From Phaseolus vulgaris (taxonomy: Eukaryota; Streptophyta; Magnoliopsida; Fabales; Fabaceae): a stretch of DNA of 64,000 nt. The stretch is from NCBI RefSeq assembly GCF_000499845.2, contig NC_023753.2, positions 6,284,791 through 6,348,790 of the forward strand, written 5' to 3'. This document shows positions 12,141-24,619 of this stretch, one piece after another; position 1 is the first letter of the stretch; every line of letters begins with the position of its first letter. Both the position numbers and the translations under genes were made by a program. The notes under the pieces were generated by a model, which saw only the letters and a program-made list of their open reading frames with translations, did not search any database and was not told the origin of the DNA.

Positions 12141-13005
12141 GGGTTTTTGACCATGGGGTTATTTTATTTTTATCAAAATGGGTCTGTTTAAAAAAAAAAA
12201 TACAAATTTAGGTAAGTCGTACCAATTTGACATGAATTCATATGTACAAATTGTTCCATTTTGACACGACTCTGTCATGTCATACTGAAGTCATGCCAAC
12301 TTGGCACGACTTATATCTTGTCATAATCTTTTTTTTTTAAATTTTATTGTTTATATATTAGGTAGTAAGTTATGTAATGTTAAAAATTAATTTGTGACAT
12401 AATTTTCTAAGAGTGTTAGTTTTAAGAAACAAAAAATTGGATAATCGTGTATCACAATTATTCATTTTTTTTTCTAAAATAATTTTTTTTATCACAATTA
12501 AAATAATACATTTTTTAAACCTATTTTTTTTAATATCATTTATATTAAAATATAAAAAGGTATAACTACTGTAATTATTTTTAAATAATTAAATAATTTA
12601 AAAATAATTATATAAATTTTAAATAATATAAATAATTTGTAATTATTTTGAAATAATTAAATAATTTAAAAATAATTATATATTTAATTTTTTTTCCTTA
12701 AAACTAACCCTCTTAGAAAATTATGTATCAAATTAATTTTTAATATTACATAACTTACTACCCAATATATAAACAATAAAATTTTAAAAAAATAAAATTA
12801 TGACGTAGCAAAATCGTGCCAAGTTGACACAAGTCGTGTCAAGTTGGCACGACTTTAGTATGACATGGAAGAGTCGTGTCAAATTGGAACGATTTGTGCA
12901 TATCAAGTCGTGCCAAATTGGCACGACTTGCCTAAATTTGTAATTTTTTTTAAATGAACCTCATTTTGGTAAAAAAAAAAAAAATAACATCATGGTCAAA
13001 AACCC
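12141..13005. mobile_element. Long-TIR Mutator-like MITE with 9-bp target duplication
   Basis: The element begins GGGTTTTTGACCATGGGG and ends with the inverted counterpart CATGGTCAAAAACCC. Inverted arms extend roughly 290 bp on each side, covering the TAGTAAGTTATGTAATGTTAA segment and its mirror. The flanks are AAATAATAA (12132-12140) and AAATAACAA (13006-13014), a 9-bp duplication with one mismatch, the length typical of Mutator-type elements. The arms hold several short palindromes built on GTCGTGCCAA/TTGGCACGAC. There is no transposase, so it is non-autonomous. Confidence 0.8.
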
Positions 13006-13014
13006 AAATAACAA

Positions 13015-13408
13015 TTCATTATTTATTTTAAATAAATTTGGAATAGATAACTGTTTTTAAAGTACAAGGTTAAAGAATTGAAATAAATATCTAAAAGAAA
13101 CAAGGCTGATTTTTTAAGCATGGTTGATTTAATCACTAAGTAACAATTTATTCTTCATAGTTGATTTCTTGAAGAATTCATCAATATTACGTGTATCTAA
13201 ATTCTTTGACATGTAATCAAACAAAACACAATCACTATGAAATAATTAATTAAAATGAACACAATTTATCCTTCAAAAATATTGAAACCAAACGCTTACC
13301 ACAACAAATAATATTTTCAGATAGATTGTACAGAAGTTTAAACAGCTGTATCGTACAATTTTTTCATTTTACACAATACATGGCATGATCGAGCGGCTGA
13401 TATAATTT
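13015..13408. other. AT-rich DNA downstream of the SIS gene
   Basis: No gene seen. The part nearest 13408 is probably 3' UTR of the minus-strand SIS-domain gene. No further element was recognised. Confidence 0.5.
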
Positions 13409-14029
13409 TCATTCAAGATTAGTGTGGCGAGATCGAACGGCTTCAGGGCTCTCACCCAAGGCCTCACCCAACTTGTAAACAACCATCTCAAACAGAACAA
13501 ACAGCGCCCCTTCGTACACACTTCCCATTGGAAGCAACGGTCGAGATTTCGCATCCCCTGCTACGTCCGCATCATTGGCCATGGTCTGCGCTGCCACGTA
13601 AGCCACAACGTTAGCGTGTTTCACGCACGACCCGCTCTCGGGCTGGGCAGTAAGCAGCAGCACCCTTCCGCCGTGGGAGCGCGCCACCGCGCAGAGGGCG
13701 TCGACGGTGGAGAAGCCACCGGGGCCGGCGGAGGCGATAAGGAGGTCGGCGGCGGCGATTGGGGGAGTGGTCATGTCGAAGATGAAGTGGGCCGAGAGGC
13801 CCAGGTGGAAGAGGCGCATGCAGAGGGCCTTGAGCATGAGGCCCTCGCGGCCTACCCCGTAAAGGAAAACGCGGCCGTTTTGAGAGGCAACGGAGGCGAG
13901 CTCGGTGACCAAAAGGTCCAGTGGTGACGGGTATGGATGGGTGGGCTTTGAGAAAATAGAGGCTATTTGGGTGCAGATTTCTGTGGCCATTGAAGCCACT
14001 TGGGAGATAGAACTAGAATTAGAAGCCAT
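13409..14029 (-). CDS. SIS-domain (sugar isomerase-like) protein, 206 aa, single exon
   Basis: One uninterrupted frame starts at ATG 14029 (MASNSSS). The triplet before it, at 14032, is GTG and is not taken as the start. The body fits a SIS (phosphosugar-binding) domain: VFLYGVGREGLMLKALCMRL (about residues 52-71) is the glycine-rich first strand/loop and LLIASAGPGGFSTVDALC (about 95-112) is the phosphate-binding second loop, followed by GGRVLLLTAQPES. This order matches the 6-phospho-3-hexuloisomerase branch of SIS proteins and the plant homologue I recall as At5g52190. The substrate in plants is unknown to me. GC content is clearly higher than in the flanks. The next gene upstream on the same strand is inhibitor-2. 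A TATA-like TATAAAAGA lies at 14061-14070, close to the ATG. Confidence 0.88.
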   Translation of the reverse strand: MASNSSSISQVASMATEICTQIASIFSKPTHPYPSPLDLLVTELASVASQNGRVFLYGVGREGLMLKALCMRLFHLGLSAHFIFDMTTPPIAAADLLIASAGPGGFSTVDALCAVARSHGGRVLLLTAQPESGSCVKHANVVAYVAAQTMANDADVAGDAKSRPLLPMGSVYEGALFVLFEMVVYKLGEALGESPEAVRSRHTNLE

Positions 14030-14575
14030 CACTCTTCTTCACCCCCATTGTACTTATGGCTCTTTTATATGGGTGTTCTTTCGTTTGAGTGTGTCAAAAC
14101 CATCCACGCTCTATCCCGATCCGAGGGCCAGAAAAAAATTTGAAAATTCTTTATTCTACAATCAATCCTTTTTGATAGAAAAAAATGAACATCTCCGGGG
14201 TGTTGCAGAGTTAAAATTCGTTAATTAAAAATCAATACAATTTGATCCATCTAAGCATGGAATCTTAGTTACATAAATACCACGTTTGGAGTGTTTACAT
14301 CTATGAAATGAACACTCACAAAATCTTTGGAGTTGCTAAGCCAAAAGGATATCTAATTTGGCATATTACAAGAGTCTAAAATCTAAATGAAGCATGCAAG
14401 TTCAGATGAACACACCTGGTGGAAAAAGAAAAGATATTTTACACACAAAAGACACAATAATACAGCAATTCCTTCTGTTGTTTACGGCCCCGTCATACAC
14501 AAAGGCTAATGAAAGGATTTTATTTGTTGGAGGCATTGATGAAAGACACATTTTCTCCCTCAGTGTCAGCCTCCT

Positions 14576-17500
14576 TCATGTACTTGTTGAAGAATGTGAG
14601 CCATTTTCCCTCGCAGCCTTGGTAAGCTCAGCGTTATTATCCTCGTCACTTCCATCCTCTATGATAGAAGCCTTCTGCTGCAGCTCTTTGACTTTGAGGA
14701 ATTCATCATAGTGGGCCTTTCTGTGCTCTTTAAAAGTCAAACTTTTATCTGTTTAAGAGTAAAATAAACTAGGTCAGATTGGAAGAACTAAAATACCAAT
14801 ACAAAAAATTACTCCAGACTCTTGGTCCCAGGATACAGAATGGAAAAAAATGCCCGGAGTTCTCGGTGAGGGCTAAAGATATATGCATGATCTGTCCCAA
14901 GTCCTAACTTAGACAGACAGTATCAACTTGCTTAATATTTACTAAACTCAATGTACTGTACAGGCATTTCCTGTAGCTGTCTTACACAAATTTAAATTAA
15001 TTCCCCCTTTTAACACTGGAATATCAGATTATATATCATGTCAAAATTAAACAGGTTAACTTCTCTCCAGCTTTTCTTTCCATGTCATCACAAACTTTAT
15101 TTCACCAGGTAAGGTCGGTCAGCAACATGAATTATACAACATCATCAGCTTGGTTAAGAACCAAATTTTGAGGGATGTTGTTTACATCTCTCAAAATATA
15201 AAATATGGGTATTAAAAAGTGATAACTGACAAATTCTCATGAATAAGTGCAAGATCTGCAGTAATGATCAATGTTATAAACACCAAATGACTATCTATCA
15301 TTACCTTCGTCGTCTTCAGTTTCTTGTACCTCATCCTCAGATGATGTCCAGCCGTCAGATTGTCTAGTTCCTTTTCTGCTACAAAGCGCATTATCGAAAG
15401 CATTTCCTTCAGAATTTGCATTGTGATTTTGATCTTCAATACATTGGTCAAAGCCTCCTCGAACAGGGGATGGAGAACCTAAAAGATTATTCATATAAAA
15501 AGTAGCCCCACATAATAGTGCTAAAGAGTATACTTTAGAATAAAACTAAAAACAAGGATCTTCAACACACTCCAATACAAAATTGCATTAAACCATTAGT
15601 GTTAACATTTCAAAACCAAATCAAGTGGAAGACAAACTAAAGATTAGAATTTAATACTCACTTACCAGAAGACTAAAAGCAATACTAGAGTTCAGTTGAG
15701 GATAATAAAGTATCTCCCATTTCCTGCTAATATTATTTCTACGAGAAAGGCTAGCAACACATTTTCTAAAACAATTCTTTGAACACATTTTTCGTTACTG
15801 GTAGAAAAATGTTGTAAATCACAAAATTTTGAGTCACACATCTTGTTTAATGGTATTCATTCATGATATCGAACTTTTTAAGAAATTTTAACTCTAAGTA
15901 GGAGTGTGTTGCTAGCACTATGTTTCTACAGAAAGCCCCATCCATACATACTTATTCTAATATGTGCAATATAGTTACTAGGATGCAATAAAGTGGTCTT
16001 CTTTACATACTTTCATCATCAATCATAGGATGATACGGAGTCTTAGGTTCAGTAATTTTTTGCCTCACGGGTTTGTTTGCTTCAATTTCTCCAATATTAG
16101 CCTCATTCCATCTTACATGTCCCCTGCAATGCGAAAACAAAGGGAAGACACTTAATATTAATTTTCTCTTCCGAAATCAAATAAGCACACTAATATAAAC
16201 TAGACTGCTAGTATTACTTCATTTTGGCAGATGGAAGAGCCTTCGAACATCAAAGGTATGAAAAACTATCCTCAGGTGTGGCTTGGTTAACTGATCAAAG
16301 AAACAAGTTTATGTGGTAAGTCCTTGAGCTTTCAAAACAAATTAAAGAAAGAAAAAATCAGGAACGACGAAGGAAAGAGCAAAATCTTCGATGAAACAAC
16401 ATTCAAAATAAGTAAAAGAATGACAATGCAGTTATAAGTATATACATCAATTGAGAATTTGATAAAGAAGCAAATGGAACACACAAGAAAACTAAGCATT
16501 CCAATAAAAATAACCGAACCATATCAACTAAAATTTATATAATTTCTGTAGGGTGTATACATACATAATGACATGGACAATCACTTAAATAGAAGGCAGC
16601 TCAAATGTATGTGAAGAGAGACTACACAAAGTTCACCAAATACATTATAAATAAGAAAAAAAGAACAAATGAAATCAGAGTAACAAAAATGTATGTGAAG
16701 AGAGACCATACAGAGTTCATCAAAAGCATTATAAATAAGAAAAAAGGACAAAGGAAATCAGACTAACAATGTATTTCACAGAAAGAATTAGTAAATAATG
16801 CAACCAGGTCTTCAACTATAGGTTTTACTTTGCAGCCATAATAATTAAAAAATGTACTAAGTTTGAATTGATGGAAAAGGGTGAAAGCGACTTAAGCTTT
16901 CGATTCCGTTCAATCACCCCCCTCCCTCCACCCCCGAACTTTGGGACATAGGATGGAATGGGATGAAACCAACTTATTATTCACTAATATCCCTCGTAAT
17001 GAAATGAAGACATTTAGTCATTTGGTAAAAAAGTTGAATGGAAAGTAACCCAAACTGGTTAATCTCAATATCTAACACTTGTTCCTCCCAAACTGGTTCC
17101 TGAGGAGGAAAAGCAAAACTGATGCCTTTTAGGCTTTGAAATCTATACGCAATGTTAAACATCTGATGGTAATCTATTTTCTTCCATCTCATCATCCCTT
17201 TTCAGTCCATTCATCCATCATTAGGTAAACCCATTAGCATGAACTTAAAACTCAACTGTAATCAATGTACCACACGAATCTGAAACTTCAAATTACCATC
17301 AATTAGTGGTATGCTGCAACTACAAAAAGAAAATCCAAAACTTTGATCTCTGACAAAGTTTTCCAAATCTGTGATAGACAGTTGAAATCTTTCAAAAGTA
17401 ACAGATTCAACCAACATAAATGGAAGACATTAGACATCATACTCCACTATTACGAAAAGAAGGGAGTCAAAGGAAAAACACCAGAAAGAAAGGGCAACTT

Positions 17501-17977
17501 CATTAGACAATTAGAAATGCAAAAAAAAAACGGAATTGAACATTAGAATTAGGGTCCAATCAGGGAGAAGAATATAAGCAAATACATTCTAGAGAGCATG
17601 TTATTAACCACCAATGAACGCGTTTGATAGTTGACTGAGTAATCTTTGAGGGGAAAAGAAGGTATACATAAATCAAATGAAAAAAAAAATGAAGATCTAT
17701 GGAGATAAGAGAACCTTTGATGAATTTGACAGCCAAATTAAAGCGCGGAAGTTTAGCACTCCCACCGTCAAAATTGAAAGAGCCAATACCGGAATTGAAA
17801 ATCTAAAATGGAAGTGAAAAAAACATAGAGAGAGGAAGAGAGAGAAAGAGACCTTTGTACCTTGAAATGAATTGCGGTATTCAGCGTATCGGAGAATTTG
17901 CAACGCTAATTAAAGAATAAAACTGTTTAAAAAATAATATAATAAAAATAGACTCACTTTTTCTTGTGTTTATCCAT
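14576..17977 (-). CDS. I-2: Protein phosphatase inhibitor-2 homologue (four exons, 159 aa)
   Basis: Minus-strand exons: 17977-17958 (MDKHKK, 20 nt), 16123-16011, 15478-15305 and 14748-14576. Donors GTGAGT, GTATGT and GTAATG and acceptors TTGCAG, TTTTAG and AAACAG keep one frame of 480 nt including the stop. Exon 2 gives the conserved block [20 protein letters not shown] and [12 protein letters not shown], where VRW is the counterpart of the PP1-docking RVxF/W motif. Exon 3 gives SPSPVRGGF and an acidic stretch ([15 protein letters not shown]). Exon 4 gives [18 protein letters not shown], equivalent to the HYNE motif that contacts the PP1 active site in animal inhibitor-2. The protein should be a mostly disordered nuclear/cytosolic regulator of type-1 protein phosphatase. 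Intron 1 is about 1.8 kb and holds an 84-bp tandem duplication. Assignment is strong; the tiny first exon is the least certain part. Confidence 0.88.
16604..16771. repeat. 84-bp tandem duplication in intron 1 of the inhibitor-2 gene
   Basis: AATGTATGTGAAGAGAGA and the following ACATTATAAATAAGAAAAAA-type sequence occur twice, starting at 16604 and 16688, with small differences. Confidence 0.8.
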
Positions 17978-18850
17978 ACAACAATTCTTTTTTTTTTTAA
18001 AAAAAAAAACAGCTATAAAAAAAAATTAAATAGCAATTATCTGTAATTTCCTCATTTAGTTTATACAAATTATTTATCTATTTTATCATTAACGATATTA
18101 GCGACGCATTTTTGTTATTAACGTGTATTTGTATTTTTTATTATTATGTATTCAATTTTTTATTTCTACTATTATTGGGTATTTATATTTATTTTTATCA
18201 TTTATATATATTGTTTAATATTAAAATTTTAATAAACAATGTTATAAAACCTAGTTTGAGTATTGGGCGAAACACTATTTTTGTTGGGGTGGTGGTGTTG
18301 TTGCACATATGTGGAAAAAATAAAACCTAATCAAGAGGACACAATAGATATCTTTAATTTTAAAAATAGAAAATAAAATAAAATCAGCTTAAATCAGAAA
18401 AGTAACATATCAATCCTTCCACTCTCTCAATGTCTAGCTATTATTATTTTTTTTTCCAAATCCAATATAAAAACCAATTATTCAAATTAAATAATATCGA
18501 GTTTGTGTTTTTTTATCACTTATATTTTTCTTTAAATTATTTTGCAATCAAATATAAAAACCGATTATTCAAATTAATTAATATTTTATCATTCGGTTTG
18601 TGTTGATCTTTTATTACTTTTATTTTTTTATTTAATTATATTAAAATCTGGAAAAAAAATTTAAATACAAAATTTAATCAAATTAAATAATATCTTACTA
18701 TTTGTGTTAATTTTTTATTACTTATTTTTATTTTAATTAAATCGGTTTAAAATAATTAAATAATCATATTTTTTAATTAGACAAATTTAATATTATTTTT
18801 ATCACAATAAATTGAATATAATATTATTGAAGAACTTAAGATTTTAACAA
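17978..18850. other. AT-rich DNA upstream of inhibitor-2
   Basis: This should contain the inhibitor-2 promoter on its left side; long T and A runs lie just before the ATG. There is no supported gene; the open frame at 18112-18330 is low-complexity. Confidence 0.5.
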
Positions 18851-20770
18851 CTTCTTACCCGATGTCCGCAACCTACAACTTGCAACTAACAATTTGTTAC
18901 CTGCTACCTGCAACCTTCTATGTACTACCTGCAACCTGTTACTTGCTATCTCCTACATGTAACCTGCTACCTCCTACCTGCAACCTGCTACCTCTTAGCT
19001 CCTACTTGCTACCTGCTACCATCTATTTGTAACTTCCTACCTGCTACCTGCTACTTGCTACCTGCAACTTGCTACCTACTACCTACAACCTGCTACTTGC
19101 TACCTGCAACCTGCTACCATCTACCTGCTACCTGCAACCTTCAACTTGCAACTTGTTACCTGTTACCTGCTACACCCACCCTACAACCTGCAACCTGCTA
19201 GTTGCTACCTTCAACCTGCTACCTGCTACCGACAACCATCTACCTACTACCTGTTAACCACTACCTGCTACCTACAACCTGTTACCTGTTATCTGCTACC
19301 TGCAACCTGCTCCCTACTACTTGCTACCTACTACTCGCTACCTGCAACTCGCTACTGATACTTGCTACCTGCAACCTGGAATCTGCTACATGTTACTGCA
19401 ACCTAAAACCTGTAACCTGCTATCTGCTTCCTGCTACCTGGAACCTAAAACCTGCTACCTGGAACCTGTAACTTGCAATCAACAACGTGCTACCTGACAC
19501 CTGCAACCTACAACCTGCTATTTGCTATTATTTACCTCAAACCTGCAACTGCTACCTGCAACCTGCAACCTGCTACCCACAACCATCTACCAGTTAGCTG
19601 CTACCATCTACCTACTACCTCCTACCTACAATCTGTTACCTGAATTTGCTACCTGCACCTGCAACCTGTTACCTGCACCTGCAACCTACTACCTGCTATC
19701 TGCTACCCACAACCATCTACATGTTAGCTGCTACCATCTACTTACTACCTACTACCTACAACCTGTTACCTGCAACATATTACCTACTACCTGCTACCTA
19801 CTCCCTGCAATCTGCTACATGCAACCTGGTGCCTGTTACCTACAACCAGCAACTTGCTACCTGTTACCTACAACCTTTAACCTGTTACTTGCAACCTGTT
19901 ACGTGTTATCTAGTACCTGCAACCTGCAACCTGCATCCTGCATCCAACAACCAACAACCTACTACATGCTACCTAGTACCTACAACCAGCAACTTGCTAC
20001 CTGCAATGTGCTACCTGCTACCTGACACATGTTACTTGCAATCTGTAACCTACTACTTGCTAGCTGCTACCTGCTACCCGATATCTTCTACCTGCTACCT
20101 GCTACCTACTACCCGCTATCTTCTACCTGCTACCTACTACCTACTACCCGCTATCTTCTACCTGCTACCTGCTACTTGTTACTTGCTACCTGTTACCTGT
20201 TATCTGCTACCAGCTACCTTCTACCTGCAACTTGTCACCCGCAACCTACTACCTGCAACCTGCAACCAACAACTTGTTACCTGCTACCTGCAACCTGCAA
20301 CCTACTACCTCCAACCTTCTACCTGCAACTTGCTACGTGCTACCTGTAACTTTCAACCAGCAACTTGCTACCTACAACCTACTACTTGCTACTTGACATA
20401 TGTTATCTGCTACTTGCAACCTGCTACCTGCAACCTGCTACCTTTTACCTGTTACGTGCTACTTGCTACCTTTTACCTATTACGTGCTACCTGTTACCTG
20501 CAACCTACTACCTACAACCTGCTAACTGTAACCTGCTATCTGCATCCTTCTACATGCTACTTGCTACCTGCAACCTGCAACTTGTAACCAACAACTTGCT
20601 ACTTGCAACCTGCAACCTGCTACCTTTTACCTGACACATGCTACCTACTACTTGCAACCTGCAACCAACTACTTGTTACCTGCTATTGTTACCGGCTACC
20701 TGCAACCCGTTACTCGCTACCTGCTACCTGCTAGTTGTCTCCTACTACCTGCAACATGTTACCTGCTACC
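18851..20770 (+). repeat. Heptamer minisatellite (CTACCTG/CAACCTG)n
   Basis: About 1.9 kb is built almost entirely of 7-bp units CTACCTG and variants (CAACCTG, CTACTTG, TTACCTG), roughly 270 units. Because 7 is not a multiple of 3, all three plus-strand frames read the same heptapeptide (LPATCYL), and the unit has no plus-strand stop. This explains the long overlapping open frames (up to 313 codons) with heptad repeats. The reverse strand unit reads CAGGTAG and gives TAG stops. There is no start context, signal or homology suggesting that the peptides are made. The array is neither the plant telomere repeat (CCCTAAA) nor a CRISPR array. Confidence 0.95.
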
Positions 20771-23156
20771 ACATTTTTTCACATTTCACGTCGTTAACCG
20801 TCCATTAACCCATATTTCACGTATGTCTCTCTACTCTTCTCTAATAAAACGGTAGATGTCTCTCAAACCATTTATTCCAAATTTAATTTTCAAACTCTTT
20901 TTTTTTTTAAATTTCAATTTAAGTCACATTTCCAATTTTACCATTTAAAAAGAAATCAAATTTATTATATTTTAATATTATAAAGGATAAATTTAGAAAC
21001 AAAATGTGTACACCAAATGACAGTTAGGTGACAACAAAATAAAATTAACGTTCCAATCTTTCTACTCTCTTATAAGTGAAAACAAATAAAATAAAATTTT
21101 AAAATTAAAAAACTGCTTTATTAACTTTTAAAATTATAAAATATCCAAATAACCAAAATAAATTAATTAAACAAAATATTAAGTAAGGATAAAATAGAAA
21201 AATAAGTTATAACAGTTAAAATGGAAAATCCCATTTATATATATATAGGAAATCCCCTTTATATAAGTATAAATTTTTAAATTACAACACAATTTATATA
21301 TTCATTTAGCTTCCTAGAAAAAATCAGTTAAAGTTTGATATTTTATATATTTCACGTCATGATTTTATTTAATTAAAGATTATATATCAATAACCATAAT
21401 ATGAAAAATTAATCCTCTTATTATCGAATGAATAGCATGAAAGTATAAGTTAATTATTTACACATGTGTTAGTTATTATAATATAATTTAAATATTTAAA
21501 AATATTCTTTATCATAAATTTTAGTTATATGAAATAAGCATTTATTTTTTGTGGTACTTTCAAATTACGAAAATCAGTTGTAGCAGACAGAAAGACTTTA
21601 ATTAAGGATTGCATGCATTAAAAGAGCTAAAGAAAGGAAGTTAAATGTTTTGAGTAAATTTTTTTTTATACAAATTAAAAAAATAAATTTAAGATTTTTT
21701 TATATAAATTTGTTTTAATTTATAAATTTATCTATCTTGTTTTATTCTTCTTCTAAAAATAAAGTTTATTGAAACAGGTCATAAAACGTAAGAATTAAAT
21801 TCAAGCAAACATTTTACTTTCACTGTATTGGGACATTTTTGGCTCTAACATAATCAGGATTTAAATGTCACATCTACAAAAAGAATTGCATTTGCTTAGT
21901 AGTAATAAATCTGTATACAAGCTTTTGCATACTATTTTTAGTAAAAGAAATTAATTTCTCCATAACAAATAGAAAACTTATATAAAATTTATCCAAATCA
22001 ATTTGTATATAAATTAATTATAGTACAAGGGAGAAATTCATACTTTTAGAGATTGAAATAAACTGATTTATAAAGTTTTGTAATAAACCGATTTAGAAAG
22101 TGTTATACATAAATTAATAATAGATGTAGAAATGTATTATTCCACATTTGTAGAGTAACCAATATGGAATATATGTTACATATTGTTTTTTCGTTGTTCT
22201 TTTAAGTGTTTTTTTTCTTAAAAATAACAAATTAAATTAATTAGAAGAGGTATAAAATATATATTCATCTCGTTCAAAATTCTACTAAAATAACTATCAA
22301 ATCATTAATATTAAAAGTACGACTATACAATAAGTTCCAAAACCATTACTAAATTATAACTTAACAAGTTTTTTTCTCTCTAAAAGTTAAACGTCTAACT
22401 CTAATAAAAAAATTAATTATTATAAATAAATTAAAAAATATATAATTTCACAAAAGAAGCGTGGAGGATGTCACAAATATCAATATCACGATATAAATGA
22501 GTTATCACATTGTGAAAAGAATAATGTTGACAAACATTAAGAAAAACTTTCACAAAATACTTAAAAAAATTAAATAAAAACTAATTTTATAAATAAATAT
22601 AATTTTTTTATAAACTAAAAAATTATTAATATATAAGATAGTTTTTATTATTAATAAAAATTTATAAATTAATTTCCAAATTAATATATAATATTAATTA
22701 TTAAAGTTTTATTTACTAATTAATTTAGATTACAAATTACAATATAAAATAGTTAGTAATTAAATTTTGACAAATAATATTAGATATCCATTTATAAATT
22801 AATTTATATTTTTTAATAATAAAAATTACTTTAATTATTAATAATTTTTTTAATTTATAAAATAGTATCTAAATTAATTAATATGATAATTAATTATTTT
22901 TATTTTTAAAATTATTTATTATTTGATATTTTTTTTATAATAAATGGTGATGTTGAAAAAAAAAATTATCTAAAAAGAAGAATAGTGTCTAGAAAACAAT
23001 TATCACTGCTGTGATAGTGACAGTATCCCAAAAATAATTTTCAGGAAAAACAAAAAAAATACTTTTACACAAAAGAAAGCTCATATAAATGATCCTAAGT
23101 AATGATATTGATTTTAAAACCAATAAAAAAATACTAAATCAATCAATTAAAAAACC

Positions 23157-23199
<43 letters not shown>

Positions 23200-23295
23200 C
23201 ATAGGTTACTAAGAGTAAGTAATGTAGAATTTAAGTTTAGTATTTACAAAAAATCACAGTATTTCCTTATATGTGCTGATTAGATACTGAGGTTA
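20771..23295. other. AT-rich intergenic DNA, no gene seen
   Basis: Very A/T-rich with no supported gene or delimited element. It contains an (AT)n tract at about 23162-23195, and the open frame over it is spurious. The last bases lead into the 3' end of the minus-strand gene at 23296. Confidence 0.6.
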
Positions 23296-24126
23296 TTAAT
23301 GTTGACTAAATTCTACACACGGATCCATACAAGAAGAATCAAGTGGTATTTCAGAAGAAGGTCCCGAGTTTTCTTTCCCTTTATCTGTTTGACCAATTTC
23401 TGCAGTAGGAGCACATTCGTTTGGAATAGTTAGGTTTTCTGGAAGTGATAACACTTTTCTGCACCCTTCTTCTTCAACTTCAATATTATTATGCTTAGCT
23501 TGAAAAGTCATCTGGAAATAATAGCTTTTAAACTTTACTCCAGTGATAGTTTCTACTGCAAATTTAATACATGGGTCTGAAAGCAGTTCTTCAAGCGACT
23601 GGTCAAGACAGTATTCTTCAAAAGCATGTCGGTACTCCTCAGGCAAAAAACTAAACTTGCTCTCACTTTCTGTCACACCTAAACCTTCACCTGCTTCAAA
23701 CTCTTTTACCATACCTGACAAATATAAATATAAGATAAATGTTTAATTGTAATTAAGTGTAAATCTTATTTTATAATATTGAAATCAATATAAAAAATTA
23801 AAATTTATTTGTTAATATCTCTTATCAGAATCATTTAAAATATATTCTAGTAAGAGTTTATTGGACATATGAGGTTTTTCGTCAGATCATCTAGAAATAT
23901 ATAGTCGCATATACGAATTAACGAATCTCGACATAAAAATGTGTATTGGTAATTGTCTATTAAAATTAAAGATATTTCATAATATATATATATATATATA
24001 AATCTTTTCTTATTGAATTATGTTTGATATTGTTCTTAATATAGTATCACATTCATTTAAAACCTATCTTAATAAGAGTTTATTTAATTTATCAGACCAC
24101 CCGTTATCGATTCATACAACTCATAA

Positions 24127-24161
<35 letters not shown>

Positions 24162-24592
24162 AACAATAGTAGAAGTTGAGAGTCTCATTAATAAATATTA
24201 TTAAAAATAATTACAAAATTGATGAAAGGAAACATGCGAGACTTACACTGACTGGGATTATGATCAACGATGGAAGTAGATTCTCCTGCATGAGGATTTG
24301 AGATCTGATGATCATTGGCCAATGCATCTAAACTTGAATTTTGATTCATGCTCAGTTTTAAAATTGGTTTCATGGTTCCACTATCGCTGCAGGCTAGCAA
24401 ATTTCAGCAAGAGATGTAACTTAGTAAATAAACCTCAAATCCTATATTTAATAATCCTTCGAGAAAACAAACCTCTTCAAACATGGTGAAAATTTAAAAC
24501 AAAACTTACCATATAATAGCGGAAAAACACGAGTTTAGCAGTGTTGAATTGAATATCTCTTGTGTTGTGTGGGACACCTGGTTACAATTCAT
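23296..24592 (-). CDS. Unknown protein, three exons, 213 aa
   Basis: Minus-strand model: exon 1 24592-24510, exon 2 24386-24247, exon 3 23714-23296. Donors are GTAAGT-type at both junctions, acceptors are CTGCAG and TTTGTCAG, and the joined length (83+140+419) is a multiple of three with no internal stop. The N-terminus (MNCNQVSHTTQEIF) has no obvious signal peptide. The middle is Ser/Asn-rich. The most structured part is in exon 3: FLPEEYRHAFEEYCLDQSL then LLSDPCIKFAVETITGVKF, followed by an acidic, polar tail ending DPCVEFSQH. The DPCIxFAxxTxTG pattern reminds me of a motif in plant methyl-CpG-binding-domain proteins of the MBD13/MBD8 type, but no MBD is visible here, so function stays open. 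A TATAAATA (24611-24618) lies very close to the ATG, so the 5' end may differ from this model. Confidence 0.6.
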
Positions 24593-24619
24593 TGTTTCAA
24601 GAATATTAGTTATTTATAG

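Noticed and set aside
13424..13927. Plus-strand open frame of 167 codons
   Set aside because: Antisense shadow of the SIS-domain gene in GC-rich sequence; no motif.
14030..14032. Upstream start for the SIS gene
   Set aside because: The triplet is GTG; the first ATG is at 14029 and fits the MAS N-terminus.
17697..17903. 68-codon minus-strand frame within inhibitor-2 intron 1
   Set aside because: No domain and no in-frame connection to exon 2; the GC-richer patch could be an alternative leader exon but the sequence alone does not show it.
18851..20770. Interstitial telomere repeat
   Set aside because: Unit length is 7 bp but the sequence is CTACCTG, not CCCTAAA or TTTAGGG.
18920..20855. Eight long open frames encoding Cys/Leu/Pro heptad proteins
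   Set aside because: They are a mathematical consequence of a 7-bp repeat without a plus-strand stop; all three frames give the same peptide and there is no start context or domain.
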